Shown: in pieces, positions 1-10,187 of the stretch
How positions within the stretch are numbered: the first letter of the stretch is position 1
Layout: every line of letters begins with the position of its first letter
Source of the DNA: Chamaecrista fasciculata
Taxonomy: Eukaryota; Streptophyta; Magnoliopsida; Fabales; Fabaceae
Assembly (NCBI GenBank): GCA_003254925.1
Contig: QANZ01043286.1
Location: forward strand, 127,891 to 191,890
DNA: 64,000 bases
Direction: 5' to 3'
The notes under the pieces: model-generated
Databases searched by the model: none
Told to the model about the DNA's origin: nothing
The model's input: only the letters and a program-made list of their open reading frames with translations
Program-made: the position numbers and the translations under genes

Positions 1-343
1 GATAGTTTAGTCATTTTACTTCATTTTTCTCTTCATTCTATGTTGGCTAATCATTTCCTTAATCTATGTGTAGAAACCTTAAACACCAGATATATAGAAC
101 CGGAGGGAGTATATCCTTATCACAAAAATATATAGTTATATTAGGAGCATAGTTAGCAAAAGAAAAAAAAAAGCTCTTATTCTACCATTTTCATTTTCGT
201 TTCAAAACTTCATTGTATATATCCATCCCACATTCAAATAAAAAATATATGTAAGTAAATGTTTCATCAAAAAATTATTTTTACGATATGTATATATACA
301 TTTATGATACGAAAAATTAGAAACCTTAGACTAATAAGAAATA
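1..343. other. AT-rich intergenic, nothing recognised
   Basis: No coding signal, RNA gene or recognisable repeat end. A run of A near 160-172 and general AT richness are all that is visible. Confidence 0.6.
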
Positions 344-600
344 AGGCCAAAGTCCTATTTTGGTCCCCAGTTAAGCTCCTTGTTCCAAATAGGTCCCCCA
401 GTTATTTTTTGTTCCATATTGGTCCCCCAGTTATGCAAAACTTGAAAAAGTTGGTCCCTCTAACGTTTTCCATCCATTTTTCCGTTAAAAAAAGAGGAAA
501 AATAAACTTTCATCCCCAAAAGTTTTATTTTCTTATATTAAGGTCCTTTTGTTTTTATAATAGGATCAAAACATAAGAAAAGAAGGTAAATTAAGATTTT
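344..600. repeat. TE arm with reiterated 'ggtccc' motifs
   Basis: Short units of the form 'ttggtcccccagtta' recur three to four times, as in the subterminal regions of the non-autonomous TIR elements elsewhere in this window (for example 58938-59000, which also starts 'ggccaaagtcctatttt'). No matching inverted partner was found, so this is probably one arm of a broken element. Confidence 0.5.
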
Positions 601-623
601 AAGTGAATTTACCCAAAAAATTC

Positions 624-630
<7 letters not shown>

Positions 631-700
<70 letters not shown>
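631..700. repeat. (CT)35 microsatellite
   Basis: An uninterrupted CT dinucleotide run of 70 bases. It creates artificial Ser-Leu or Arg-Glu open frames on both strands that should not be read as genes. Confidence 0.97.
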
Positions 701-703
<3 letters not shown>

Positions 704-1100
704 TTCGCAAAGATCGCTGCACACCAACAAATCGAACCACTCTGGCGAAACACTGTTGTCCAATCTCCTCCGCAAGACGTTACCGTCGACGAAACCGCTC
801 CTCACAAACGCACACAACTGTCGCCCGGAACACGTCGCTGAAACCACCGTGAATCACCACAAAATCCGACGACCTCCTCTGCCTGAAACGCTGCCTCAAG
901 GAACAACTCTGTCGCGCATTAAAATGACACACGCGAACTTCTGACCAGACCACCGCACACGACGATCTTAGCTCGCGAAATCCAGAAAAAACAATGCTTT
1001 TCAGATCTGCCCAGATCTCCGCCGCGAGCCACCGCCCTCCGTCCTCCATTGATGAACGCCGGCGGCGAACCCTGCTCGTCATAGCCGTGTCGATCTCCGT
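701..1100. other. GC-richer block, probably captured host sequence
   Basis: Base composition jumps to markedly GC-rich compared with the flanks, and several frames stay open for about 100 codons, as in captured exonic DNA. I recognise no protein family in either orientation. It adjoins the kinase-regulator-like fragment at 1108-1365 and lies between TE arms, so capture by a transposon is the simplest reading. Confidence 0.4.
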
Positions 1101-1107
1101 CACGAAC

Positions 1108-1365
1108 TCAGCGTCTTTGAGTTGTGCAGTATCGTGTGGTTCCTTCTTGATCAAAATGTTTTGAGCTGTCGGAGGAGTCGCGTGCGGCGGCGGAGGAGGA
1201 GGAGAGGAGGGTTCGGAGCATGTTGATGCGAGGGGAGAGATGGAGAGGTAAGAGCTGGCCGTTGTAGAAGAGGTCGTCGGCGGCGGCGGAGGAGGCGGAT
1301 TTGCGGGGGGAGACGGCGGAGCTGGAGAACTCGAAGTCGGAGGAAGAGGACGGCGACGGAGGAAG
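1108..1365 (-). pseudogene. captured fragment of a membrane-associated kinase regulator (MAKR)-like gene
   Basis: Read on the - strand from 1365, an 85-codon open stretch ends at a TGA at 1110-1108. It is rich in Ser and Ala and contains an acidic-aromatic 'DFEF' motif, then 'DDLFYNGQLLPLHLSPR' followed by 'INMLRTLL'. The combination of an [E/D]FEF motif with a 'G-x-L-L-P-L-H-L-x-P-R' block is typical of plant MAKR/BKI1-related proteins, membrane-associated regulators of receptor-kinase signalling. There is no start codon, an N lies just upstream, and the frame runs out into unrelated sequence, so it is a fragment. A TE arm on the right (1440-1659) points to capture by a MULE-type element. 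The family call rests on motif recognition only. Confidence 0.55.
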
Positions 1366-1439
1366 CNTAGGATTTAGGATGAAATTGTAAGATGATAAAG
1401 ATCACAAACTTTTTTTAATAACTTTCTAGTCCTTAGGAT

Positions 1440-1659
1440 GAAATTGTAAGAAATAGGGATTCAAACGCAAAAAAATTAATAGTTGGGGTCTTAAAATAGT
1501 ATTTTAACTAAAATTTCCGTTAAATTTTGGATGGAAATATACCTCGGGACCCTTTTTGCAAACGGAGTTAACCTCAGGCCCCAATTTGAAACTTTTCAAA
1601 CCACATGTACCCTATCTGAAGTAGGGCCAAACCACAGGACCCTAATTTGTAATTTACCC
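1440..1659. mobile_element. right arm of a MULE-type element
   Basis: Ends in 'gtaatttaccc' and, read on the - strand, gives the same series of phrases ('gggtcctgtggtttgg', 'gtatatttccatcc', 'aaatttaacgg') as the 13064-14112 element. No matching left TIR is visible upstream of 631, so the element is broken or chimeric. It closes the block containing the captured kinase-regulator-like fragment. Confidence 0.6.
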
Positions 1660-1740
1660 AAATAAAAATAAAACTTTGTCTCAATCTACTAAACACTTGA
1701 ACAATGTCAATTTAGAATTCATAATTAAAAACTCCCCAAT

Positions 1741-3283
1741 AACATACGGTGCCAAAAACTTGTACGAGAGATTTCTTTAATAAGAAATTAAGTTTTAAAT
1801 TTGTAAACCCTAGTGCAAGTATACAATATCGAAATCGTATCTAAACTTGAGCACCAAGTATCGTCCCATAGAGAGTTTGAATTGTGTACAAGATTGAGCA
1901 CTATTTAGCACCTTCCAACTAGTCTAAGCAACAAAAATCGAGTGATGGTGTTGGTTCAAGTTCATAAAACAAAACAATAAAATAAGTCTAACTAATTAAT
2001 TATAAAACTTCCCTGGGCTTGATCCCTCCTTAGTGACTAGATTAAATAACCATATCAAGCAATTATTGAATACCAATTTGCAACAAACTAACTCTGAACA
2101 CTATAATATCTATAAGCACCTCTTGATGTCAAATAAACCTATTAAACATAACTAATCCACATTTTTTCATGAGGGTTAAAATTACTTTAATGCTTTAAGA
2201 TTAAGTTCGTTAATGAATTCCCTAAGGCTAGCAGGTACTCTTGTCCTACTAACAAACTAATAAACTGTCATGCAATAAATCGGTGTCTAAGAGAAATTGG
2301 ACAATGGTCTATTTTAATAGTCTTGATTAAAGCACATATTAAAACACCCAAACTACCTCTATCTTGTTGGCCACCAAAACAAAGATAACAATAAGAACTG
2401 AATAACTGAATTTATTGACAAATTGAATTCAACAATGTCATAAAATAATTATAAAACAAACATCACTAAGAAGTTCACAACCCTAGAGAACAGAAAGTGC
2501 CTAGCCACACATATTCAAGCAAAACCGAAATCAATAATATAATTTATAAAGAAAACTAGAGATGAAGAAGAAGATGTTGCTAATATCTCCATTTCGAACT
2601 CCAAATCAGTAGAATGAACTCCACCGATGAACTCAGATGGATTGAATGAATGCACTAGCACAAAATTGAACTTCAACTCGACAGCGTATTCGCGTTGGAG
2701 AAGAAAAACAGAGAAAACACGAAGAAGGAGATGGAATGTGGAAAAGTCGCAGAAGGAAGAAAGGCTTGGAATGCCGAAATCTCTTTATATACCAAATTTG
2801 GGACTGCACCGTCATAGTGCGCTGGCTGCTCAAAATTTGACGCAATGACATTTCCTCGAATTTCGCGAAACCGCTCCGATATTTGAGGCCTGGACAATTT
2901 AAACCCCTTATTTCGAACTATCAGTGCGTGCGCCGTCGGGAATAGGGACGACTCAAATTTTGATGCAGTTCAAACTGCCTTCTAGAAGGTTTTTGCATGA
3001 CTTTGGGTCAAACTTCTTAAGTATTTTCTGCTTTAAAATTGCTGAAAATTGGTTTATTGCACAACAAAAAACTAAAATTAGAGTTGATTTATGCTAAAGA
3101 TATAAATAATTAAAATAAATGACGAAAAGTGCAATAATTAAACTAAAATCCGATAAAGGCTGACAAAACTTAGAAAACACTAATTAAATATATTTTTGGC
3201 TAAAATTCACTCTTGATCATTATAAAAGACAATAAAATAACCTTTAGAAAAGGCTTAAATAACTCAAATTTATTGAGTTATCA
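1741..3283 (-). mobile_element. Ty3/gypsy-type LTR with a stub of internal sequence (Athila/Tat-like)
   Basis: On the - strand the block starts with 'TGATAACTCAATAAATTTG' at 3283 and ends near 1757, followed by 'caagtttttggcaccg', which resembles the primer-binding-site side of Athila/Tat gypsy elements ('tttttggcgccg'). A TATA box (TATATAAAG on the - strand, 2791-2783) fits an LTR promoter. The right edge is sharp: host sequence resumes at 3284 with 'actataagaataatatag', matching an uninserted sister at 8652. No gag-pol is present, so this is a 5' LTR plus leader of a truncated element. The lineage is tentative. Confidence 0.55.
2783..2791 (-). promoter_or_regulatory. TATA box in the gypsy-type LTR
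   Basis: TATATAAAG on the - strand in the middle of the LTR, in the orientation predicted by the LTR ends. Confidence 0.5.
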
Positions 3284-3321
3284 ACTATAAGAATAATATA
3301 GAATGAAACATTGATAGATAG

Positions 3322-3438
3322 CTTTGGTATTTCATTCATTTGATAAAAGAAGAACTAGCAAAAAGCTTTTTCCTTGGAGCATCTTAAACCTCTTGATCTT
3401 TCTCTTCCCAATAGGCTTTATGAAACTCCATGACCTCA
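3322..3438 (-). pseudogene. array exon 'E', copy 1
   Basis: Read on the - strand, the exon has an AG acceptor and a degraded donor. It gives a charged peptide like that of the copy at 17067-17181. This is the most diverged copy ('ttcattcatt' replaces the usual 'ataccattga'), so it is probably dead. Confidence 0.5.
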
Positions 3439-4431
3439 CTAAAGACATAAAAGCTAACTTGTTATATCATAAACATAATACGCACATATATAAGTGAATA
3501 AATATAGGATGAGGCTATTGAACAACTACGACAACTTTATTAAATAACAACAATAGTAAACAACTACGATAACTTTATTAAACAACGACATTTGCCTATT
3601 TAATTGTACTATTTTTAATATTATACATATTTTTTGTTTTTGTTTTACTACGTTTAATTCAACAAGCTCTTTCTTTGTTTAGTTGGAATCGTCAGCAAAC
3701 GAAGTCAAATAATACTCTTAAAGTTGGTATTACCAAAGATTCGAGACCCAGACCGGACCGGACTGACCGGTTCAGACTAGTACTCAGTGAACTGGCAAGT
3801 AGTTCGATCTGATTCTGTGTTTTGGACCGGATTGCAAGTGACCTGGTAAATATCTGGGTTGACTCGTCGAGTTTGATGAGAACCATTGAACCGCAACCTG
3901 GTTGATCCCTTTTATTCTAGTGGATTAGGACAAATATGAGTAGATTCAACACAAATAAGAGAGGATCCGAGTAGATCGACACAAATCGAAGGAGACCTAT
4001 GCAGATTCAATACAATTAAGAGATGATTGACTAGCCAAGAACGAAACCGAGATGAACAGACGGTGGCATGATGAGAATGATATTGTTATCCTCACTTGCA
4101 AATTAGACTCGAGAGAGATGCGATGTGAGACCACGTGAGAGACTCAAGATTGTGGAATCACTTGTTGAGACCATGAGAGATCAAGAGAGATAACGAAAGA
4201 ACCAAGAGAAGAAAAGGCAATGAGAGAGGCAGAATAAAAATGAAGAGGCGGCCAAGCAAAAAGTGAAGAGGCTACAGTGAGAGAAAGTTAGGGTAAGATT
4301 TGAAGTTAGGTTTAGGCTAGGGTTAATTTGACTCATGATATTATTTTGTTTCACATTTTAAAAAATTCTTTGGCTCATGATACTTTTTTATTTTTCATTT
4401 AGAAATTTAAGCAGTTGTTATACCACAAAAT

Positions 4432-4644
4432 TGGCTAAAGTGCACTTTTGGTCCCATAACTTTGGCCAATGTCTCAATTTGGTCCCATAAATTTTTGTCT
4501 TGCAATTTTGGTGCCATAACTTTGGCAAAGGTCTCAACTTGGTCCCATAACTTTGTTTGGTCCCATAACTTCTGAAAACGTCCCACCGTCGATCTCAAAT
4601 TGAGACCTTTGCCAAAGTTATGGGACCAAAAGTGAACTTTAGCC
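4432..4644. mobile_element. 213-bp palindromic MITE (9-bp TSD)
   Basis: Ends are 'GGCTAAAGTGCACTTTTGG' and its near inverse 'CCAAAAGTGAACTTTAGCC'. It is flanked by a perfect 9-bp duplication CCACAAAAT at 4423-4431 and 4645-4653. Sister copies of the array (11311, 17523, 20140) keep the empty site 'taccacaaaattta' or a one-base variant, which proves the boundaries. A 9-bp duplication fits a Mutator-type non-autonomous element. Confidence 0.88.
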
Positions 4645-5284
4645 CCACAAAATTTATAAACTATTATCATTATGAACTTTAATATATTTAGTTTGAACGA
4701 TCCAGTTATTGACCCAGTGGTTGAAACGATGACCCAACCACCCGAGCCCTTATCCGGGTGAATGATTAGCCCGAGTTTTAAAACTATGGGTATTACTATT
4801 TTAACCAAACCCACTTTCAATGTAATATTTGACCTCGTTTGCTAACGGCTCCAAATGGACAGAAAAAAAAATCATTAAGAGTATCTCGTAATTCTAATTT
4901 TGTCGCATTCAGAGTTGAAACGAGAAAGATATATGATGGACTTAATTAAACAAGCAACTTGCTTTCAAACTCGATATCATGTTTGATTTGACCTTCTTTG
5001 TCAACGGTCCCATCTAAAAACAAAAAGAAAAAAAAATCTATAAAGAGTAATGCGTAGCTCTGATTTCATCTTACTCAAATTATCAGTTCAAATCCATTGA
5101 AGTCTCCTCTCAGACCCAGATCATTCATGGTCATGTGTTCCAACAATCTTTTATAATATGTACATAGCTGTAACAAGGCATATGTATAAGTAGATAGTAT
5201 AAATATGACCATGTTAATCACAAAAAGGAAACACCTAAATAGACCTATCAAGACGTTTTACAAAAACGTTGAGAGCAATGTTTT

Positions 5285-5725
5285 CTTCCGTGACATGATT
5301 TTCCACAATTGTGATGGAGACATCTTTATGCGAGGGAGTTCGGCCAGCGTAATCATCTCAAGAAGCTTGTCCACAGTTCAAGAACTTTATTCGATGCACA
5401 ACTTGATAAGTGTGCTTGAACCCCCTCAAAATAATTTGAAAGCCTATGGTCGCTGAGAATAAAAATTTGTCCTCTACAAGAGCCATTAGACACTTCTAAA
5501 ATATGAGAAATATCAAAATGGTAGATGATTTTATGTAAAAAAAAATCCTTAATAGGTAGGAGAAAATGAGTGAAGAGGACTAATACAACCATATGTAATT
5601 AGCCCTTGGAATGACAGTTCTGAGAAAGAATTTATGATCTAACATTATTAAGTGAGGGAGATTTTGACACCATTCTTAAATCTTCTTTTCCCTTCTTGTG
5701 ATCATCATGAGCTTCATTTCTCACA
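5285..5725 (-). pseudogene. array exons 'D' and 'C', copy 1
   Basis: Two exon-like pieces on the - strand. One (about 5285-5500) contains 'EVSNGSCRGQ' and later 'LELWTSFLR' but is broken by stops. The other (about 5652-5725) matches the 16.8-kb piece encoding 'NEAHDDHKKGKEDSRKN'. Both have counterparts at 16455-16915 in the same order and orientation. The product is not recognised. Confidence 0.45.
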
Positions 5726-5771
5726 ATCTTTCTTAAGTACCAAAAAACTTTGGTATACCATTGATAGATAC

Positions 5772-5888
5772 TTTTGGTGTACCATTGATTTGATAAAAGA
5801 AGAACTAGCAAAAAGCTTTTTCCTTAGAGCATCTTCAACCTCTTGATCTTCTTCTTCCCTATAGGCTTTATGAAACTTCATGACCTCT
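5772..5888 (-). pseudogene. array exon 'E', copy 2
   Basis: Encodes 'EFHKAYREEEDQEVEDA' followed by a Lys-Lys-Leu-Phe-Ala-Ser-Ser-Ser stretch on the - strand, with an AG acceptor. The donor side is mutated compared with the 17-kb copy. It sits just right of the 'D' and 'C' pieces. Confidence 0.5.
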
Positions 5889-7340
5889 CTAAAGACATAA
5901 AAGCTAACTTGTTATATTTAAGCATAATACACACATATATAAGTGAGTAAGTTTATGATGAGGTTATTGAACTACGACATTATAAAACATAGACATCAGC
6001 CAATAACTCCGACAACTGGATTAGATAACGAGATCGTTAAACAACTACGACAACTTTATTAAATAACGATATCAATAAACGACTATGACAACTTTATTAA
6101 ATAACGCCATCATTAAACAACTACAAACAACTTTATTAAATAACGACATTAGTAAACAACTAAGATAACTTTATTAAACAACGACATTAGCCTATTTAAT
6201 TTTAATATGTTAGATATTTTTTGCTTTTGTTTTACTACTTTTAATTCAACAATCTCTTTATTTGTCTAGTTCGAATCGTCAGCAAACAAAGTCAAATAAT
6301 TGTCTTAAAGTTGGTATTACCATAGATTGGAAACCCAGACTGGACTGGCGGATTCAGACCGAAACTCAGTGAACTGGCAAGTAGTCCGATCTGATTCCAC
6401 CTTTTGGACCGGATTGCAAGTGACCTAGTAAATATCTAGGTTGACTCGTCAGGTTTATTGAGAACCGTTGAATTGCAACTCGGTTGATCCCTTTTTTTTT
6501 TTGTGGATTGGGACAAATTATTTATTAAATTTGATATATATATATAATTTGAACGGTCCTTTTATTGACTCAATGACGAAGTGGTTGAACCGATGACCCA
6601 ACCATCTGAGCCTTTATCCAGGTCAATGACCGGTCCAAGTTTTTAAACTAGTGGTATTACTATTTTAACCAAACCCAACTTCAATGTAATATTTGACATC
6701 GTTTGCTAACGGCTCCAAATGGACAGGAAAAGAAATCGTCAAGAGTAACTCATAAATCTAATTTTTTCACATTTAGAGTTGAAACGAGAAAAATATATGA
6801 TGGACTTTAATAAACAAGCAACTTGCTTTCGAACTCGATTTCATGTTCGATTTGACCTTCTTTGTCAACGGTCCCTAATAAAAAAAAAGAAAAAAAAATC
6901 AGGAAAGAGTAACGCATAGCTCTGATTTCATGGTATTCAATCCTGAAGCAAGAGAGATATGATTATATGCAATAATTAGAGACCAATTGTGAAACTTATC
7001 AAGGATAAAAAAAACTTTGAGAAACAATAAGGATCGAAACGAAAGAAAAAATATTAGGAAATAAAATAGAATTTAGGATAAATATTAAAGATCAAAATGA
7101 AATGTTGACCTTTTTTAAAATCTAGGGAAAATGGTTGTAATAAAAAATAGACACATTTTATTGAAAAACATATCAAGCTTAGGCTCGAATGAAAATGGGC
7201 ATGAGTTGAGGTCTTGCGTATAATGTTGTCATGCCTTTTCAATGTTAACCTAAACGGCTAAACCTTAATTATGTCAATTTTAACAAAAAAAGGATATTGT
7301 ACATTTTATTTGGTCAATTAACCTTAATTAGGGTCATAAT

Positions 7341-7506
7341 ACTAACAATGGTTTGGTGCAGTGGTCGACGAGCTGCATCCTAAGTGAGAGGACCTAGGGT
7401 CAATCCCTAGAGTTGACATTGTTAAAAGGGCTCTAACTGTTTCGCTTCTGAGGCCCGAAATGGGATTAGTTTTCGCATACCTATCTAAAAATTGGAAAAG
7501 AAAAGT
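7341..7506 (+). mobile_element. tRNA-derived SINE with 13-bp TSD
   Basis: The body contains a pol III A-box-like region ('tttggtgcagtggtcgacg') and a B-box-like 'gggtcaatccct' about 45 bases later, as in tRNA-derived plant SINEs. It is flanked by a perfect 13-bp direct repeat TTAGGGTCATAAT (7328-7340 and 7507-7519). Array sisters at about 12810 and 21190 carry the corresponding uninterrupted sequence. It is not a functional tRNA: no acceptor-stem pairing is visible. Confidence 0.75.
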
Positions 7507-7879
7507 TTAGGGTCATAATTGACATTAATCAAAAGTTTGAGAATAAAAAAAAATTATTATCTTTCCCCACTTTCATTCTCATTATTATCTTTTTGTTCGT
7601 TTGATTTTGAGGCTTTATTTTGATTAATTTGAACTCGATTCATGTAACACATTTGATTATATAAAAAAAAAATCTCTCAACAAAAATAACTGCATTTACA
7701 ACATCTCAAACACAAAACTTTACCTAAACAATACTAATTTGTTTACTACTTAAACTAGCATGTTATTGATCCCAAAACTAATATTAGCGCTTGGTCCAAC
7801 TTTGAAAAACTATAAAACCATCTAAAGATATAGAAAACTAATAAAAAATTGATATAGTTGATAAAAATTGATCGACAAT

Positions 7880-7975
7880 GTAACATAATATCGGTGGACA
7901 CACTAATATTTTCAATCAATTTTCCTTCTTCCTTCATAAATTCCAATTCCAGAGCATTCTCTCTTCCAGATGGTA
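7880..7975 (-). pseudogene. array exon 'L', copy 1
   Basis: The - strand encodes 'LPSGRENALELEFMKEEGK', then 'LIENISVSTDIM', and matches 14955-15055 with several replacements. Similarity between copies is highest across the reading frame. The family is not recognised. Confidence 0.4.
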
Positions 7976-8140
7976 ACTTTATATTTGTTAATTAACTTAG
8001 CTCCTCACTTTGTTGACAACATCATTTCAAATTGTTGAAGAGTGGATTAGCTGAATTATCAATCTCATGAAGTAACTGAAGTAGTAAAAATCAAGGGTGG
8101 ATTTGTACTCTATCAAATATGTTTTTTGTACTACTCTCTT

Positions 8141-8425
8141 TCATCCCTCTCTCTCTCTCCTTTTATCTGATACTTCAAGGATACTGTAGTTCGGCTGCTG
8201 TGCTTCGAAATTGTTTGTCATGAAATTATCTAATGTAGTCAATGATTGCATATGTTGTTGACGTTGATTGTGGAATGGAGGTCTTGCATTATCATTGCGA
8301 GTAAATTTTCTGCCTCCTCCTTCTCCTTGCATGAGGCTATATATAATAGTAGAATTAGTATTGGAAGGCCATAGATGTTTTTTAGTTTTCTCAATTATTT
8401 TTGAAAAGGGAAAAAAATTGAACAA
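8141..8425 (-). pseudogene. array exon 'Q' (Gln/Asn-rich 94-codon frame)
   Basis: An open frame on the - strand containing 'MQGEGGGRKFTRNDN' followed by a Gln/His/Asn-rich tail ('NQRQQHMQSLTTLDN'). A decayed counterpart at about 18560-18650 keeps the bases but not the frame. In the 18-kb copy it lies upstream of the bromodomain exons, so it may be an N-terminal exon of the same ancestral gene. I cannot name the product. Confidence 0.4.
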
Positions 8426-8697
8426 TATTTTGAATGCAAAAATAAATGGTAAATAGATGCCCTCACTTTTCTAAGATGCTCATACACATAAACCTTTAAA
8501 TACTTTAGAGATAGATCTAACTAATAAGTCTCAAATATAAATCTAATCTTGTGATAGTATTCTTAAGTAACTAACACACACCTCCCTGCTCATTTAATTT
8601 TCTTTTTTCATGTCATTGGATGGTCTTTAAGTTAAATTATTTTCCCATTACATTAATTTGCTATAAGAATAATATAGAATGAAACATTGATAGATAC

Positions 8698-8814
8698 CTT
8701 TGGTATTCCATTGATTTGATAAAAGAAGAACTAGCAAAAAGCTTTTTCCTTGGAGCATCTTCAACCTCTTGATCTTCTTCTTCCTTACAGGCTTTATTAA
8801 ACTCCATGACCTCT
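8698..8814 (-). pseudogene. array exon 'E', copy 3
   Basis: Same 117-bp exon as at 17067, with acceptor and donor dinucleotides both present on the - strand. A histidine-alanine pair in other copies is changed here ('ttattaaactcc' versus 'ttatgaaactcc'). Confidence 0.5.
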
Positions 8815-9815
8815 CTAAAGACAAAAAAGCTAACTTGTTATATAATAAGCATAATACACACACATATATATATAAGTGAATAAATTTAGGATGAGGCTAT
8901 TGAACTATGTTATATAAAACATCGACATCAGCCAATAACTACGACAACTTTATTAGATAACAAGATCGTTAAACAACTACAACTTTATTAAGTAACAATA
9001 TCAGTCAACAATTACAACAACTTTATTAAATAATGCCATCATTAAACAACACCATTAGCCTATTTAATTGTAATATTATTAATACTATACATATTTTTTG
9101 TTTTTGTTTTACTACGTTTAATTCAATTAATACTCTTAAAGTTGGTATTACCATAGATTGGAAACCTGGTCCGCATCGACCAGTTCAAACCGGAAGTCAG
9201 TGAACCGGCAAGTAGTCTGATCCGATTCTGCCTTTTAGATCGAATTGCAAGTGACTTGGTAAATGTCTGGGTTGATTTGTCAGGTTTCATGAGAACCGTT
9301 GAACCGCAACTCGATTGATGTCGTTTATTTTTTGTGGATTGGGATATATAAGAGTAGATTCAACACAGATAAGAGAGGATCCGAGCATATCGACACAAAT
9401 CAGAGTAGATCAATGGGGATTCAACACAAATCAAAGAAGATTGACTAGCCAAGAACGAAACTGAGACGGACAAATGGTGGCACAATGAGAATGAAATTGT
9501 AAGCCTCACTTGCAAATTAGACTCACGAGAGATGAGAGGCGAGACCATGTGAGAGACTCAAGATTGAGGGACCACTAGGTGAGTGATCAGCCCAAAAGTG
9601 AACAAGTTATTTGTCCTTCTTTTGGTATGTTTATAATAATAATATATTAGAATTAGACCAATTAATATGCTAAGGGCAACACTAAGGTATGGTGGAATAA
9701 AGTGGATAAAATGAGTTAATTAGCGTTATTTATTATACTTTATAAATAGGTGCTACTTAATGGTTTATTCAGTGTTTCAGATATCAAAACAAGGCCAAAC
9801 CAAGAGGGAAATATC

Positions 9816-9830
9816 AGAATATTCCAGAAG
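9816..9830 (+). promoter_or_regulatory. perfect three-unit heat-shock element in solo LTR
   Basis: GAA-TA-TTC-CA-GAA (9817-9829), an exact nGAAnnTTCnnGAAn array, the binding form for trimeric heat-shock factors. It lies about 350 bases upstream of the TATA box at 10180. Confidence 0.75.
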
Positions 9831-9862
9831 ATCGCGTTGACCAAAAGAAATCTCTGTGCCGC

Positions 9863-9868
9863 CACGTG
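9863..9868. promoter_or_regulatory. G-box CACGTG in solo LTR
   Basis: CCACGTGG core at 9862-9869, a plant bZIP/bHLH recognition sequence, between the two heat-shock elements. Confidence 0.5.
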
Positions 9869-9904
9869 GGCCGCCGGCCCAGATTCGGTGATTCACACGG
9901 CGCA

Positions 9905-9919
9905 GGAATATTCCAGAAT
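9905..9919 (+). promoter_or_regulatory. second perfect heat-shock element in solo LTR
   Basis: GAA-TA-TTC-CA-GAA at 9906-9918, identical in core to the first at 9817-9829. Two bases later comes the palindrome TGACGTCA (9921-9928), a CRE/TGA-factor-type site. Confidence 0.75.
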
Positions 9920-10179
9920 ATGACGTCAGCAAATAAGCTTTAGAAGAGATTGAGTTTGCGCTGTCTCTTTGGGCCAGCGGCTCAAAAAGGGAAATCTCGC
10001 GGCTCAAAATATTCAGAAGAAGTAGAGTATGTTTTGCACGGCTACGATCCAAGATACGAAGATATAATCGAAATATCGCAGATATTTTGTTGCGCCTTCG
10101 TATTGGGCAGCCGGCGCAACCCACAGCCCAGAGGCAAAAATCTTCCCTTGACTTGCGGATCAAGCACACTACTCCACAC

Positions 10180-10187
10180 TATAAATA
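10180..10187 (+). promoter_or_regulatory. TATA box of solo LTR
   Basis: TATAAATA followed by 'gagg'. Transcription would start near 10210 and run rightwards into the array. Confidence 0.65.

Noticed and set aside
603..944. Open frames over the CT repeat on both strands (Ser-Leu and Arg-Glu runs)
   Set aside because: Created by the 70-base CT run; no domain and no codon structure outside it.
4407..4820. 137-codon frame on the - strand
   Set aside because: Runs through a MITE (4432-4644) whose insertion site is proven by sister copies.
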